A stretch of DNA of 59,515 nt from Lachnospiraceae bacterium UBA7143 (GTDB lineage Bacteria; Bacillota; Clostridia; Lachnospirales; Lachnospiraceae). Shown piece after piece: positions 1-9,156 of this stretch. The notes beneath the pieces were generated by a model. The model made no database searches and was not told the DNA's origin. It saw nothing but the letters and a program-made list of their open reading frames with translations. A program made the translations under genes and the position numbers. The DNA lies in NCBI GenBank assembly GCA_002491905.1, contig DKWV01000010.1, forward strand, positions 1-59,515. Direction: 5' to 3'. The stretch's first letter is position 1. Each line of letters starts with the position of its first letter.

Positions 1-31
1 TTCGCAGAATACCCAATTCTGCGAATTTTTT
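1..31 (+). terminator. Rho-independent terminator hairpin
   Basis: A perfect 10-bp inverted repeat (bases 1-10 with 16-25, 5-base loop) is followed by six T at 26-31. Read on the plus strand it would end a gene lying left of the window. It also sits just downstream of the minus-strand operon ending at 109. On that strand the T-run would lie outside the window, so use in both directions cannot be decided. Confidence 0.75.
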
Positions 32-108
32 ATTCTGCCTCCCGCCGTGGAAAGTGTCGGCAGTCCGCTCAATGCGCTTCCGCTCCCTGTTCCCCGTAAA
101 CCACCTGG

Positions 109-1968
109 TTAACTAGCATGATAAAATGCCCGCAGTTCATCTCTGAGCGCCAGGGCTTCTTCTGTAAGCTGCGCCGGTTTCTTTTCCTTTTTCTCATTCT
201 GCGCGTAAAAATCACCGGACCAGAATCCGTCCGCCTCGACATAGTTGGGATTCTCTTCCCCTTCAAAAGTAAAATTGTATACTGTATCATTGTAGGGCTC
301 TGTCACCACCTCCGAGATCACCGATACGCCGTCAGGTGTCATAAGCCGGTCTCCGGGCTGCAGTCTGCCTGCCGCCATACGTCTGCCCGCCGGCGCCGCC
401 TCATCGACGACTAACATTGCATGTCCATCGGAAACCCGGATGCTTTTGCCGTCTTTGGTCATGATACGAATAATCTCAGGATCTTCCCCGGTCAGAATAT
501 CCGCTACGGTGAGTGTCCTGCCGCCAAGCGCCGGGATATGATCCCCTGTCCTGATCTGATCCGCCCGCTTTAGGCTGCCGTCCGCAGTTTTGATCTGTGT
601 ATCTTTTGCAAAACAGCCCCAATAGATCTCAATAGGTGGGATAAAAACATTGGTTTCCCCATCCCCGCTTTCATAATAGACGATCGAATGCCCCGGATTT
701 CGCGGTACACTATAAATAAAGATAGCGTACTGATCGACCGTCATTCCCATGTATGGTTCATGTTCTATCCGCAGCACAAAACACGCGGTCAGATAACAGG
801 TATGGGAACTGTCATTTAAAAAAGCGTTGCTCAGGTTGTAATCCCAGTCATAGGGACCCAACATGGAACTTTTAACTGGAAGTTTCAAATCAAATTGGGC
901 CGTATTTGATTTACTGTCATAAGTCAGATCGCCATTTCCCTGAAGAACCTTTCCCAGATCCTCAAGTTTAATACTTCCGCCGTGCTCTGCGATGACTTTT
1001 CCACTGCTTATAGCATAATCCAGATAGGATTTGGGAAATTTCCCGTTGCTGACTTCATAGGAATCTATGGAGACACCGATTATCTTTTTGATCGGATTCA
1101 GTTCAATGGTCCCTTTGATCGGTATGATCGTATGCAGATTCCTGTCTTTATTATTACTATAATAATCGCCGCCGACATAATCTCCCTTCACACCTCCAAA
1201 TGATTTTCTGCCATACAGAAATACTATGCTTCCCTGCTGTTTTCCATTTTGCCACCGGGGATCTGTCACGGTTATTTTCTTGATGAAAGATTGTGCCGCT
1301 GCGTTTTTAAAATTGAACTTTCTGGGTGCAAGACTGGCTGCCGTAAGCGTACCGTCCTTTGCCTCGCACATTGCATCTACGGTCATTGTAAAATTTTTCC
1401 CTGCCAGTTTCTCATAGGGAAACATACTGGTGGATACTTCTTCTAGCAGCGGCATGGGTTCATTCTCATAGTATAATTTTGTCTGATAGATGTATGCTCC
1501 CGTACTGTCATCTTTCACTTTGACCAGCAGACAACATGTCATGGAATCCTGTTCTTCCTCTTCCACAGAGCATAACGTCATGGGCATATCCGTATTGGTT
1601 GCATTGGCATAGGATAGTTCCACCTCAGTAGACAGTCTGTAGAATCCATAGGTTTCCTCCTGCACATTCTTTGTCATACCCTGCGATGAAATTCTGAGAG
1701 TATCCGCCCGGCTGTCTTCGACACCTATTGCCCTGATCTCCGCTATACTTCCTTCCAGTATAATCTGAGCAGCAGTATTATTAAACACTTTCTGTCCCGC
1801 TGCCGTACATACACTGGCCGTCTTTGCAGCAGCTTTCTGGATCTGTGGGTATTTCTTTAACTGTGCTTCACCGCCGAAGATCTGAACAAATTTCTGATAG
1901 TCCTCCTCGTTTGTAAAATCATACCTGTAAGTGCCTGTAGGTGATTGATACTCATTTGTTTTTTTCAT
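109..1968 (-). CDS. Large protein with C-terminal Hint (hedgehog/intein) domain, last gene of DUF6603 operon
   Basis: Protein of 619 residues. The first ~450 residues match no family I recognise and look beta-rich and soluble; no signal peptide or membrane segment is visible. Residues ~452-591 form a Hint domain: it opens with Cys452 (WGCFAKDTQI), continues with TADGSLKRADQIRTGD and the SDGHAMLV block, and closes at FYAQN. A charged tail of ~28 residues follows. Hint domains can catalyse N-S acyl shift and self-cleavage; activity here is inferred. The open frame extends to a TTG at 1971, but ATG 1968 is preferred because GGAGGG lies 9 bases upstream. No toxin domain follows the Hint, unlike polymorphic toxins. 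It is the last gene, 29 bases after the 545-aa gene. Confidence 0.8.
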   Translation of the reverse strand: MKKTNEYQSPTGTYRYDFTNEEDYQKFVQIFGGEAQLKKYPQIQKAAAKTASVCTAAGQKVFNNTAAQIILEGSIAEIRAIGVEDSRADTLRISSQGMTKNVQEETYGFYRLSTEVELSYANATNTDMPMTLCSVEEEEQDSMTCCLLVKVKDDSTGAYIYQTKLYYENEPMPLLEEVSTSMFPYEKLAGKNFTMTVDAMCEAKDGTLTAASLAPRKFNFKNAAAQSFIKKITVTDPRWQNGKQQGSIVFLYGRKSFGGVKGDYVGGDYYSNNKDRNLHTIIPIKGTIELNPIKKIIGVSIDSYEVSNGKFPKSYLDYAISSGKVIAEHGGSIKLEDLGKVLQGNGDLTYDSKSNTAQFDLKLPVKSSMLGPYDWDYNLSNAFLNDSSHTCYLTACFVLRIEHEPYMGMTVDQYAIFIYSVPRNPGHSIVYYESGDGETNVFIPPIEIYWGCFAKDTQIKTADGSLKRADQIRTGDHIPALGGRTLTVADILTGEDPEIIRIMTKDGKSIRVSDGHAMLVVDEAAPAGRRMAAGRLQPGDRLMTPDGVSVISEVVTEPYNDTVYNFTFEGEENPNYVEADGFWSGDFYAQNEKKEKKPAQLTEEALALRDELRAFYHAS

Positions 1969-1997
1969 CAAAATTTTCCCTCCGTCTGTTATTTTAG

Positions 1998-3635
1998 TCA
2001 GAATTTATAGTTTCGACATTCCATGTGCTCTCCGTCTGAGAAAAATCCTCGGATCTCTTCTTCGTCGAACGCCCCTATGGCTGGCCTGGTTACTTCTGCG
2101 AATTCCGGGAAATAGTGCATGTCCATAAATTTCTCCCGGTCGTTTACCTCAAAAACACACCCGTTCAACAGAATATATACCGCGTTGGATTTCACCAGCC
2201 AGACATTGTCATCCGGCGCCTTTGGACATTCAAAAATATTGTTCTTAAAATCATCATCCAGATCATAAAAATATACTCTTCCGTTCACGCAGGACAACGT
2301 CACATAACTCCTCCTGCCGTCGGCAAGCACATCTGCCGACGCGAGTTCTGTATCTGGCGGCACGCTAATATACCGCCCGTTTATCAGCGCCCCGCCTCTT
2401 AATTCATAGATGCCCATCCCTTCCTTCGACGTCAGAGCGATCTTTGTGGCCTTCGGATCGGATAAAAGGGCATACGCTCCTGTCAGGCTGGTCCTTTCCA
2501 TGACCTGTCTGGACCATTTCTTACTGCTCCAGTCCATTTCGCAGCAGGTGACCTTACTGTTATCCAAATAGCACACGTAGAATTTATCTTCCGAGAGAGC
2601 CGAAGAATAGAAAGTATAGCCGGAAGCCGCAGCCGTATTCTCGGCGTAAACCTCCCATGCGGCACAGTCTTCGCTTGCATACAGCTTCGGATGAATATAC
2701 AGAAAATACCTGCCCGCATAATTTTGATAGATTTTAAAACGTCCCGCTTTATCTGTCTTCGGAAGACCTTTCAGCTCTATCCCTGTCTTATCCCACAGCG
2801 TCCGATATACCGTCACAGACTGCTGTACCGAACAGAACTCATTATACGCCAGAAGCGTAAATCTCCGGTCCTGGTCGATCTTAGCCGTATAGGGCGGAAG
2901 ATTTGCCACCACCCTGCCGTTTTCATCATACAGGAATGCCGACGCTTTCTCGTTCTGTTCGATCCGCCATGAGATATTGCAGGTATCGCCTTTATGTACC
3001 GCTGTCACAGCCGTATCAGGATCTGACGTCATATACGCGCCGAGCCGGTCAATGTAAACAGCGTATCCTCTCTCGAGGCTGAGCGTATAGTGAATGTGGT
3101 TGTCCACCCCGGTAAACAGGCTGTCAAAATCGTCAATATAGACATCCAGCGCTATGGGGCTCGTATCCTCAAGCACTTTCGTGAAAGCACACTTATCCGA
3201 CAACTGGAAGCCCACCGTGAAATTCGGTTTCAGGGAAAGCGCCGCCGTCATGATCACCGCACAGTCCTCTTCCGTGTCCCGGAATTTGCCGTAACTGATC
3301 TCCCAGTCCTTATCGCCGTTTACATGAAACATTTTAAAGAAAGCGTCCATCTGGTCATGTCCGGCGATACTCTCATCAAAAAGCTGTTCGAAGCCTTTGA
3401 TGTAGATTGTGGGATAAGTTTCTCCTTTCACTGCGCCTGTTCGTGCAGATGTTCTTTCACCCTCAGAATACTCCGCCACTGTCGCTCCCTGTACGTCAGA
3501 TATATTTCCTGTTATGGTAATATAGAAGTCATTCTTAACGACATAGGTAACAGGATCTTTGGAAAAAAAAACTTTCTCAGGAATTTTTACGTTAATTTCA
3601 TCTGCCGTCTGCATTTGCTGCGCTGTCTCCGCCAT
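1998..3635 (-). CDS. Uncharacterised 545-aa protein of DUF6603 operon
   Basis: I do not recognise the family. The protein is acidic, has no signal peptide or transmembrane stretch and looks rich in beta strands. The N-terminal third (about residues 15-190) has PEKVFFSKDPVTYVV and resembles a jelly-roll or Ig-like module. From ~260 onward there are regularly spaced short strands with Trp/Tyr and Asp turns, for example KFYVCYLDNSKVTCCEMDW, suggesting a beta-propeller-like fold; this is inference. The start has GGAGGAC about 8 bases upstream, and only two bases separate it from the stop of the 1101-aa gene, so translation is probably coupled. Confidence 0.75.
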   Translation of the reverse strand: MAETAQQMQTADEINVKIPEKVFFSKDPVTYVVKNDFYITITGNISDVQGATVAEYSEGERTSARTGAVKGETYPTIYIKGFEQLFDESIAGHDQMDAFFKMFHVNGDKDWEISYGKFRDTEEDCAVIMTAALSLKPNFTVGFQLSDKCAFTKVLEDTSPIALDVYIDDFDSLFTGVDNHIHYTLSLERGYAVYIDRLGAYMTSDPDTAVTAVHKGDTCNISWRIEQNEKASAFLYDENGRVVANLPPYTAKIDQDRRFTLLAYNEFCSVQQSVTVYRTLWDKTGIELKGLPKTDKAGRFKIYQNYAGRYFLYIHPKLYASEDCAAWEVYAENTAAASGYTFYSSALSEDKFYVCYLDNSKVTCCEMDWSSKKWSRQVMERTSLTGAYALLSDPKATKIALTSKEGMGIYELRGGALINGRYISVPPDTELASADVLADGRRSYVTLSCVNGRVYFYDLDDDFKNNIFECPKAPDDNVWLVKSNAVYILLNGCVFEVNDREKFMDMHYFPEFAEVTRPAIGAFDEEEIRGFFSDGEHMECRNYKF

Positions 3636-3637
3636 CT

Positions 3638-6600
3638 TTACTGTGTCCTCCTCTCCGCAAGCATGCCGTCAACGATCACCGATTCCGCCCCGCTGATTTC
3701 TCCCATTGATAAAGTCTTGCTCACAATTGGCAGTTCTTCGTATTTTATTTTCCCAACGGCTCTTCCTCCGTTATCCTGCACCTCCAAAACATCTGCCGGA
3801 TAAAAAAGACGGTAATCTGTGCCCCTGGCAAATTCAGGAAGCTGCGCCCCTGTTTTCTGCGCGAGCACCGTATTGAGCTCTGCCGCACATAACTGGTATT
3901 GTGAGAAGTCAACATGCTCTCCGCAGATCTCCACCTGTTTTACCGGCAGAATCCCCGTGGTGACTGTGACTTTCAGCATCGGATCAAACAGCAGCGGTAC
4001 GTATACTGTTCCTCCCGTTCCCCGCACGGTGACGGCCGGTGCATTCAGGTACTCCGCATCCGCCCGCTCTGCACCGAAAGCGGCAAAACCACGTTCAAAA
4101 TCCTGTGTGAAGCCGCAGCACACCCCGTCCGTGCTTCTGTTTCTGTCCCCAAACATAACGGGAAATTCCTGCGCCGCAAGCCCGGCGTCATCAAAGCTGC
4201 CAATGTCTTCATCCTTTCGCGACCAATGGGGCGCACCAAAATACTCCAGCTCCACCGCTATTTCCGCCAGCACCAGTGCACGTCCGAATACGAAATGATT
4301 CTGGGCAAGGGGAAGGGTGGCATTCAGCTTGGTGTCTATGGTCTCCATCACTTCGGCAAAGGCCGATGTATCCTGCGTCAGGGCATCAATCAGCTTCGTG
4401 AGCCGCGGATCCGGCGTCTTTGGCGCGTCAGGCGATGAAAGGAATCTGCATACTGCCCTCTTTTTCCCGCCGATCGTCCTGTACGCCGTCTTCAATACCC
4501 CGATCCTTTCACCCGAACCGGAAAACACATTCAGATTCCGATTCAGCAGATCGGGCAGGAAAATACCGATCACCGGCGAACTTCCCGGAAAAGGCGATGA
4601 GAAGACAGCCCGGTTTCCCGCCGAGACAAAATCTACAGTCAGTCTTGCGGCGGAAGTCAGCGCCAACGGGAAGAAGCAAAGGCCATCCTTCACCGGCTGC
4701 AGGTTCTCCGAGACATATCTTTTGCCCCGGAAGGCAAGTTCGTCATCCAAAAGCCGCCTCTGTTCTCCAAAAGAAGATACCATAGCAAGCTTCGACAGAC
4801 CAAAATATCCTTCCCTGAGCGGGAATATCTGCGCGTTGTCACGCACCGCCAGCCTTTCTGCCTCCGGCTCATAAAAAGTCCGCTCCTCCGGCGAAATACA
4901 GGCTGCAGCTTCCCGTGCAAAGACGTCCTTCGGGTCAATATCAACGGGAAACTGAAAGGCATGGGAAAGCCCACACAGATCCATGCTAAAACCGCCCAGA
5001 CTCTGGGATACTGCCGCCAGATCCCTGATCTTTCCAGCCAACGCCGTGATTTCAGGATCGTCCGAGTGTAAGGCCAGATATTTTTCCAACTGCTCCTGCA
5101 GATGATATATGCCGTGGGGCGTAAGCACGGTAACACCCTCGCTGTGTATGCCTTGCTGCGATCTGCTGCCCCGATATATGTAATCCGTATCTCCGTACTG
5201 CAGAACACTTTCTGCCGGAACCGCATCCGTGTAATCGGGATAAAACACCGACTCCCACTGCATCAGAAGCGTAACCTGTTCTGTCGGCTTCCCATTATAG
5301 ACCACCGGGGAAACCTTCTCCCGGATCACCGGGGACAGCCCCAGCCCCGACAGCAGGTTCCTCTGATCCAACAGGGCCGACGACATTATATAATCATTAT
5401 ACTCCACAAAGTGCGGATTTGCAAAATATGATAAGATTTCTTCTTTCGGAATGTCCGCCGTCAACGGCCCGGTCAGGCACAAAAGCGTGCCATCCTCCTC
5501 AAAACGCCCATCCTCCCCGAAAGCATAGGTTCTGTTCATACCCTCTCCAAATAGCATCACCGCCGGATCCCCCTGCCGGAAAAAGGGTTCGCAGGCTTCC
5601 GCTTCCAGTGTGGCGCCGATCTGTGCAAGGTGTTCTTCCAATGCACTTTTCTTCTCTTCCGCCTCTGTGAGTCTGGCAGCTATCGTTCTCCTCTGCTTTC
5701 CGATCGCTTCCTTCAGCTGATCCATATAACCTCTGATCTGTTCTGCCCGCTTCGAGCCCGCCCCCTCGTAAAGCTCCCACAGATAATAGAGCGAATCCTT
5801 CTGGTATTCCAGCATGCGCCGTATCTTCCCGGTCTCCCGCTCCAGAGAAGTCAGCTCCGCATATTTTTCCCCCAGTTCTGCCATATCTGCTTTATGATTC
5901 TCCTGCGCGTCTCTCGGCAGTTTTACGGTGTAGGCTCTCTCTATGGGATCCAGTCGGGAAAATCCCCGGTAATGAATGTCATCGTCAATCTTAAAATCAC
6001 CGTCCGGTGAAGCTGCCTCGTCCGCCGTATCATACTGAATCGACGTCAGAATACGCTCCATACCCTCCCTGTCCCCGAAATGCTTCTCACTGATGATCGC
6101 CGACAGCGCCTCGGCGGAGCTCTTACCTATGCCGATGTTGATTTCCCCCACAGGCACAGACTGATCCCGTGAAAGATCGATGCCGCCTGCCACACCGAAG
6201 ACCATACTTGATCTGCAGACGGTACCCTCCCCGGCAAGCGACAAACCATAATCTGCCATAACCTTCTTCATATCGTCGGCATTCTGTACCTGATGAAACA
6301 GATCATTGGCGGGATCAGAATAGGTTCCCGTCACACAATAAGTAAGCACCGCATCCGCCGGTACGCCCTCCAGATTGTCATAGAATCCGAATACGCTGGA
6401 GCAGCTCGGATAATATGCCGAGAACATCGGATTTCCTGCGCCCACAGCCGTAATCCTGTCAAAGTACCCGCACTCCCCCACTGGTTCAGGCACCGGCCCG
6501 TCAGCGGAATAAGTCCGCCCCATATAGCGGAAACGGTGTCTCGCACGCAGATCGTCGAATTTCGGAATTGTTATGCTGTCACTGTAGGCATCGTCGAGCG

Positions 6601-6943
6601 AATAAAAATTACTTTCCACGATATGGCTGTCCGTCTCGATTTTCCGATTCTTTATATACATTCTCGTGACCAGGTATCGGTCCGGTACCGCCGGATATTC
6701 CATTGTCTTTTCCCCGTTTTCGTCCGTCACCTCGCGCCCTTTCTTCAGCGCCGAGGGAAGAATGAAATGCAGGTGCACACCACGTTTCAGCAGAAGATTT
6801 GTGTTGAACGCAGCCGGTGTCGCATCCTTGCCCAGATAGGAGCGCAGCGCGGTCTTATAGTTTGGATCAAGCGCCGGCACCGGAAGCGGATTTTTCAGAT
6901 AACGCGCCAGCACAATCATCGGAATCACTATTCTTTCAGCCAT
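3638..6943 (-). CDS. Uncharacterised 1101-aa protein with central coiled coil, DUF6603 operon
   Basis: Function unknown. There is no signal peptide. The N-terminal 70 residues carry the block KRGVHLHFILPSALKKGRE, which I associate from memory with uncharacterised large proteins in other bacteria (not checked). Residues ~360-450 form a strongly predicted coiled coil (Glu/Lys/Leu-rich, with AEEKKSALEEHLAQI). The remainder is long and globular with no motif I can name. The start is supported by GGAGGAG ahead of ATG 6943, 16 bases after the 300-aa gene. Its size, coiled coil and position in an operon of other giant soluble proteins suggest a structural component of an assembly; that is inference. 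Confidence 0.75.
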   Translation of the reverse strand: MAERIVIPMIVLARYLKNPLPVPALDPNYKTALRSYLGKDATPAAFNTNLLLKRGVHLHFILPSALKKGREVTDENGEKTMEYPAVPDRYLVTRMYIKNRKIETDSHIVESNFYSLDDAYSDSITIPKFDDLRARHRFRYMGRTYSADGPVPEPVGECGYFDRITAVGAGNPMFSAYYPSCSSVFGFYDNLEGVPADAVLTYCVTGTYSDPANDLFHQVQNADDMKKVMADYGLSLAGEGTVCRSSMVFGVAGGIDLSRDQSVPVGEINIGIGKSSAEALSAIISEKHFGDREGMERILTSIQYDTADEAASPDGDFKIDDDIHYRGFSRLDPIERAYTVKLPRDAQENHKADMAELGEKYAELTSLERETGKIRRMLEYQKDSLYYLWELYEGAGSKRAEQIRGYMDQLKEAIGKQRRTIAARLTEAEEKKSALEEHLAQIGATLEAEACEPFFRQGDPAVMLFGEGMNRTYAFGEDGRFEEDGTLLCLTGPLTADIPKEEILSYFANPHFVEYNDYIMSSALLDQRNLLSGLGLSPVIREKVSPVVYNGKPTEQVTLLMQWESVFYPDYTDAVPAESVLQYGDTDYIYRGSRSQQGIHSEGVTVLTPHGIYHLQEQLEKYLALHSDDPEITALAGKIRDLAAVSQSLGGFSMDLCGLSHAFQFPVDIDPKDVFAREAAACISPEERTFYEPEAERLAVRDNAQIFPLREGYFGLSKLAMVSSFGEQRRLLDDELAFRGKRYVSENLQPVKDGLCFFPLALTSAARLTVDFVSAGNRAVFSSPFPGSSPVIGIFLPDLLNRNLNVFSGSGERIGVLKTAYRTIGGKKRAVCRFLSSPDAPKTPDPRLTKLIDALTQDTSAFAEVMETIDTKLNATLPLAQNHFVFGRALVLAEIAVELEYFGAPHWSRKDEDIGSFDDAGLAAQEFPVMFGDRNRSTDGVCCGFTQDFERGFAAFGAERADAEYLNAPAVTVRGTGGTVYVPLLFDPMLKVTVTTGILPVKQVEICGEHVDFSQYQLCAAELNTVLAQKTGAQLPEFARGTDYRLFYPADVLEVQDNGGRAVGKIKYEELPIVSKTLSMGEISGAESVIVDGMLAERRTQ

Positions 6944-6959
6944 GTTCTGTCTCCTCCCA

Positions 6960-7862
6960 TCAATCCTTTGCTGTAAGCTTCGCCCGATGCGCTGCCGCGA
7001 TCATCTCAAAGGCAAACCGTGCCGGCGTGATCTGTTCTGTTCCCAGCGCGCCCTTTGCTCTCAGTTCTCTTCCCACCGCATCCGCCAGCTGTCCTGCATG
7101 CAGCCTGCCATTGTTGTCCGTAAAACCGTCGATGCAGAAACTCCCCACTCTTTTTCCCAGCTCCGCGTTTTCCTGCGCGGAACGCAGATCAATACTGCGG
7201 GTGATACGCCCCGCAGATACATCCACAGATGACACGCCGAACCGAAGTCCTGTTTTCGGCTCCTCGATCATGATCTGGTATACTTCCCCGTGGAACATTG
7301 CCAGAAGCACATTATCCGCAATCGTCTCCATGCGCAGAACCGGAAGCGGCGCGCCGTTATCCATGTGACTTTTCGGCACTCCCGCTCTGTCATAAGCATA
7401 TATGTGCAGCCCCTTCTTTTCACCCACAAGGCGGGACCGCAGCAGGAACCCACTCACCAGCCTGTAGTCCTCCGGCGCACCATCGGTCGATATCTCTTTT
7501 AAGACATGTTCCCTGTGATTAACATGCATCCGCCTTACTCTGGGCATATCCGCATAATATCTGTTCTCGCCCGCCCGCTTTAACGTTATCTTATCCCACA
7601 GGGCATCCCTCGCACACACCCTTCCGATAGAAAACGCACCGTCGAGAAGCGCGTCCGTCCAATTGATGTCCAGATGAAAAAAACGGATACTCTCCTCCGG
7701 CAGATCCGACGCTTCCGTCAACAGATAGGTAAGCGGAACCCCCTTTAACAGGCGCAGCTCATCGGCATACTCCTTCAGATTATCCGGGACATCTATGGGA
7801 ACATATCGTCTTTCCTTTAATTGCCTTTGTGCTGCCTGTTCTGCCACGATCCGACGTTTCAT
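6960..7862 (-). CDS. Uncharacterised 300-aa protein of DUF6603 operon
   Basis: Family not recognised. The protein is soluble and starts MKRRIVAEQAAQRQLKERRYV, with no signal peptide. A GTG start at 7883 is possible, but ATG 7862 fits better: GGAGGA lies upstream, and the ATG overlaps by four bases (ATGA) the stop of an out-of-frame reading that continues the preceding gene. It contains LRLLKGVPLTYLLTEASDLPEESIRFF-like helical N-terminal sequence and a charged C-terminus ending AHRAKLTAKD. It precedes the 1101-aa gene by 16 bases. Confidence 0.75.
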   Translation of the reverse strand: MKRRIVAEQAAQRQLKERRYVPIDVPDNLKEYADELRLLKGVPLTYLLTEASDLPEESIRFFHLDINWTDALLDGAFSIGRVCARDALWDKITLKRAGENRYYADMPRVRRMHVNHREHVLKEISTDGAPEDYRLVSGFLLRSRLVGEKKGLHIYAYDRAGVPKSHMDNGAPLPVLRMETIADNVLLAMFHGEVYQIMIEEPKTGLRFGVSSVDVSAGRITRSIDLRSAQENAELGKRVGSFCIDGFTDNNGRLHAGQLADAVGRELRAKGALGTEQITPARFAFEMIAAAHRAKLTAKD

Positions 7863-7949
7863 AATACTGCCACTTCCTCCCACTCCCTATGATCGTCCAC
7901 ATATCTGTTCCAAGCCTTTACAATTGGTTTTTCATACCTTCGCTGCTCA
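7859..7949 (-). other. Out-of-frame C-terminal extension of the 393-aa gene (candidate frameshift)
   Basis: After the TGA that ends the 393-aa gene, the +1 frame stays open through a protein-like stretch (EQRRYEKPIVKAWNRYV, then DDHREWEEVAVL) and stops exactly in an ATGA overlap with the next start. No good start codon or ribosome-binding site opens this frame locally. Removing one base in the preceding G-rich run (GGCGGCGGAGGG) would fuse it to the upstream protein and give ~422 residues. It could be an indel mutation, a sequence error, a recoding site, or chance. Confidence 0.45.
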
Positions 7950-9128
7950 CAACCCTCCGCCGCCTTCCGACAGTTTCTCGCATACTTCACACAGCTCGGG
8001 CAGGGACACGCCGATCGCCCGATCGAGCATACGCAGATGTTCACCCATAGCCTGCTCTTTCCTCCACGCTGCGATCTTTTCCGCCTCCGTGCGCCGGCTT
8101 AAGCTGATCATTCTGCCCAGATTAAAGGCGGCAGAATAACTGATATCCAGGATTCCATTCTGCGCGTCATAGATCAGTCTGCCGTCCGCCGTATACCGCC
8201 CCTCCCCGCCCAGATTCTCATACCGCTCCGCATGATAAGGCAGGAGCGGCGAATGATACCGGGAATATGTCTTTTCACCGGTGCGCAGATAATGCGGTTT
8301 TAAAGACTGATCTTTCACGGCGTGGGAATTCCTGCCGATTCCGTTCATCAGTGCGGCAAAAGACTGGTCCTGCGTCTTCTCAGAATAGACGCTCCAATGA
8401 TAGATGGAAATAAACCGCACCCTGTCGCAGTCAGCCGGTATGTTCCCGTCCAGATAGCCGTCAACGGATATCAGGTGCACAGTACTTTTCAAGCTGCACC
8501 CTTCCAGAGAAGGGATAAACCGATTGGCAATGACAGTGGAAAACCACCCGTCCTGCTCCGCAACAGGATCCTCCGTGGCCGACAGATCCACGAATTTCAC
8601 ATGGGTAAGCCACGGAAGATCTGACGCCTCCGGCATCACACTCCAGTATGTCTGCTTTGGCACCGTAAGGATATGGATATTGTCATCATCCCGACAGGAT
8701 GTCACCTCTCCCTCTCTCAACGGGAAAAACACGCCCTGTTCTTTTAATCCCGGCAGTTCCGAATTTTTCACATCCGTCTCCGCCGCCCCTTCCTCCTCGG
8801 ATACAACGATCAGGGCCAGCCACGGAACTGGCTGCCCACCGATATCATCCCGCCAGTGACGGATCCACGGATACACCTGATTGTTCAATACGATAAAGGG
8901 CAGTGTACCCGCAAAATCTCCCTGCTGTTCCGGTGAGGGATACACGCTGAACACATCCTGCCCAGGCAGCGTTCTCGTGTTTGCCGTAATGCAGATTTCC
9001 TTTTGTATCTGAAAGGTCTCCGATACCGGTCTGGCAACCTCCTGCCGGCCAGTGACCGTATACCTGCCTTCCTCAATGGCCGGTTTCATATAATCTGCCA
9101 GTTTAAAATCCTGATCCTGAAAATCCAT
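7947..9128 (-). CDS. Uncharacterised 393-aa protein of DUF6603 operon
   Basis: Family not recognised; soluble with no signal peptide. Near the N-terminus it carries DVFSVYPSPEQQGDF followed by LPFIVLNNQVYPWIRHW, a block I associate from memory with uncharacterised proteins encoded beside other GVHLH-type large proteins (unchecked). ATG 9128 is chosen over ATG 9140 because ATG 9140 is part of the ribosome-binding site (ATGGAGG, 5 bases ahead of 9128). The frame ends abruptly in a Gly-rich SEGGGGL. The +1 frame beyond looks like a natural C-terminus, so this protein may be slightly truncated. It lies 28 bases after the DUF6603 gene. Confidence 0.75.
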   Translation of the reverse strand: MDFQDQDFKLADYMKPAIEEGRYTVTGRQEVARPVSETFQIQKEICITANTRTLPGQDVFSVYPSPEQQGDFAGTLPFIVLNNQVYPWIRHWRDDIGGQPVPWLALIVVSEEEGAAETDVKNSELPGLKEQGVFFPLREGEVTSCRDDDNIHILTVPKQTYWSVMPEASDLPWLTHVKFVDLSATEDPVAEQDGWFSTVIANRFIPSLEGCSLKSTVHLISVDGYLDGNIPADCDRVRFISIYHWSVYSEKTQDQSFAALMNGIGRNSHAVKDQSLKPHYLRTGEKTYSRYHSPLLPYHAERYENLGGEGRYTADGRLIYDAQNGILDISYSAAFNLGRMISLSRRTEAEKIAAWRKEQAMGEHLRMLDRAIGVSLPELCEVCEKLSEGGGGL

Positions 9129-9156
9129 AATAACCTCCATAGCCAGTCGTTCCCGT

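Noticed and set aside
452..615. Classical intein splitting a host enzyme
   Set aside because: The domain lies near the C-terminus with only a short charged tail and no recognisable extein on that side.
3090..3803. 237-codon plus-strand open frame, and other long plus-strand frames inside 0.1-15.2 kb (for example 10270-11082)
   Set aside because: They lie opposite convincing long genes with good ribosome-binding sites, have Arg/His/Pro-rich composition and no recognisable motif; they are antisense shadows.
7930..7960. Programmed RF2-like +1 recoding site
   Set aside because: The SD-like GGAGGG is only 3 bases from the stop and the TTG to TGT slip pairs poorly, so a simple indel is more likely; the frameshift itself is kept as a finding.
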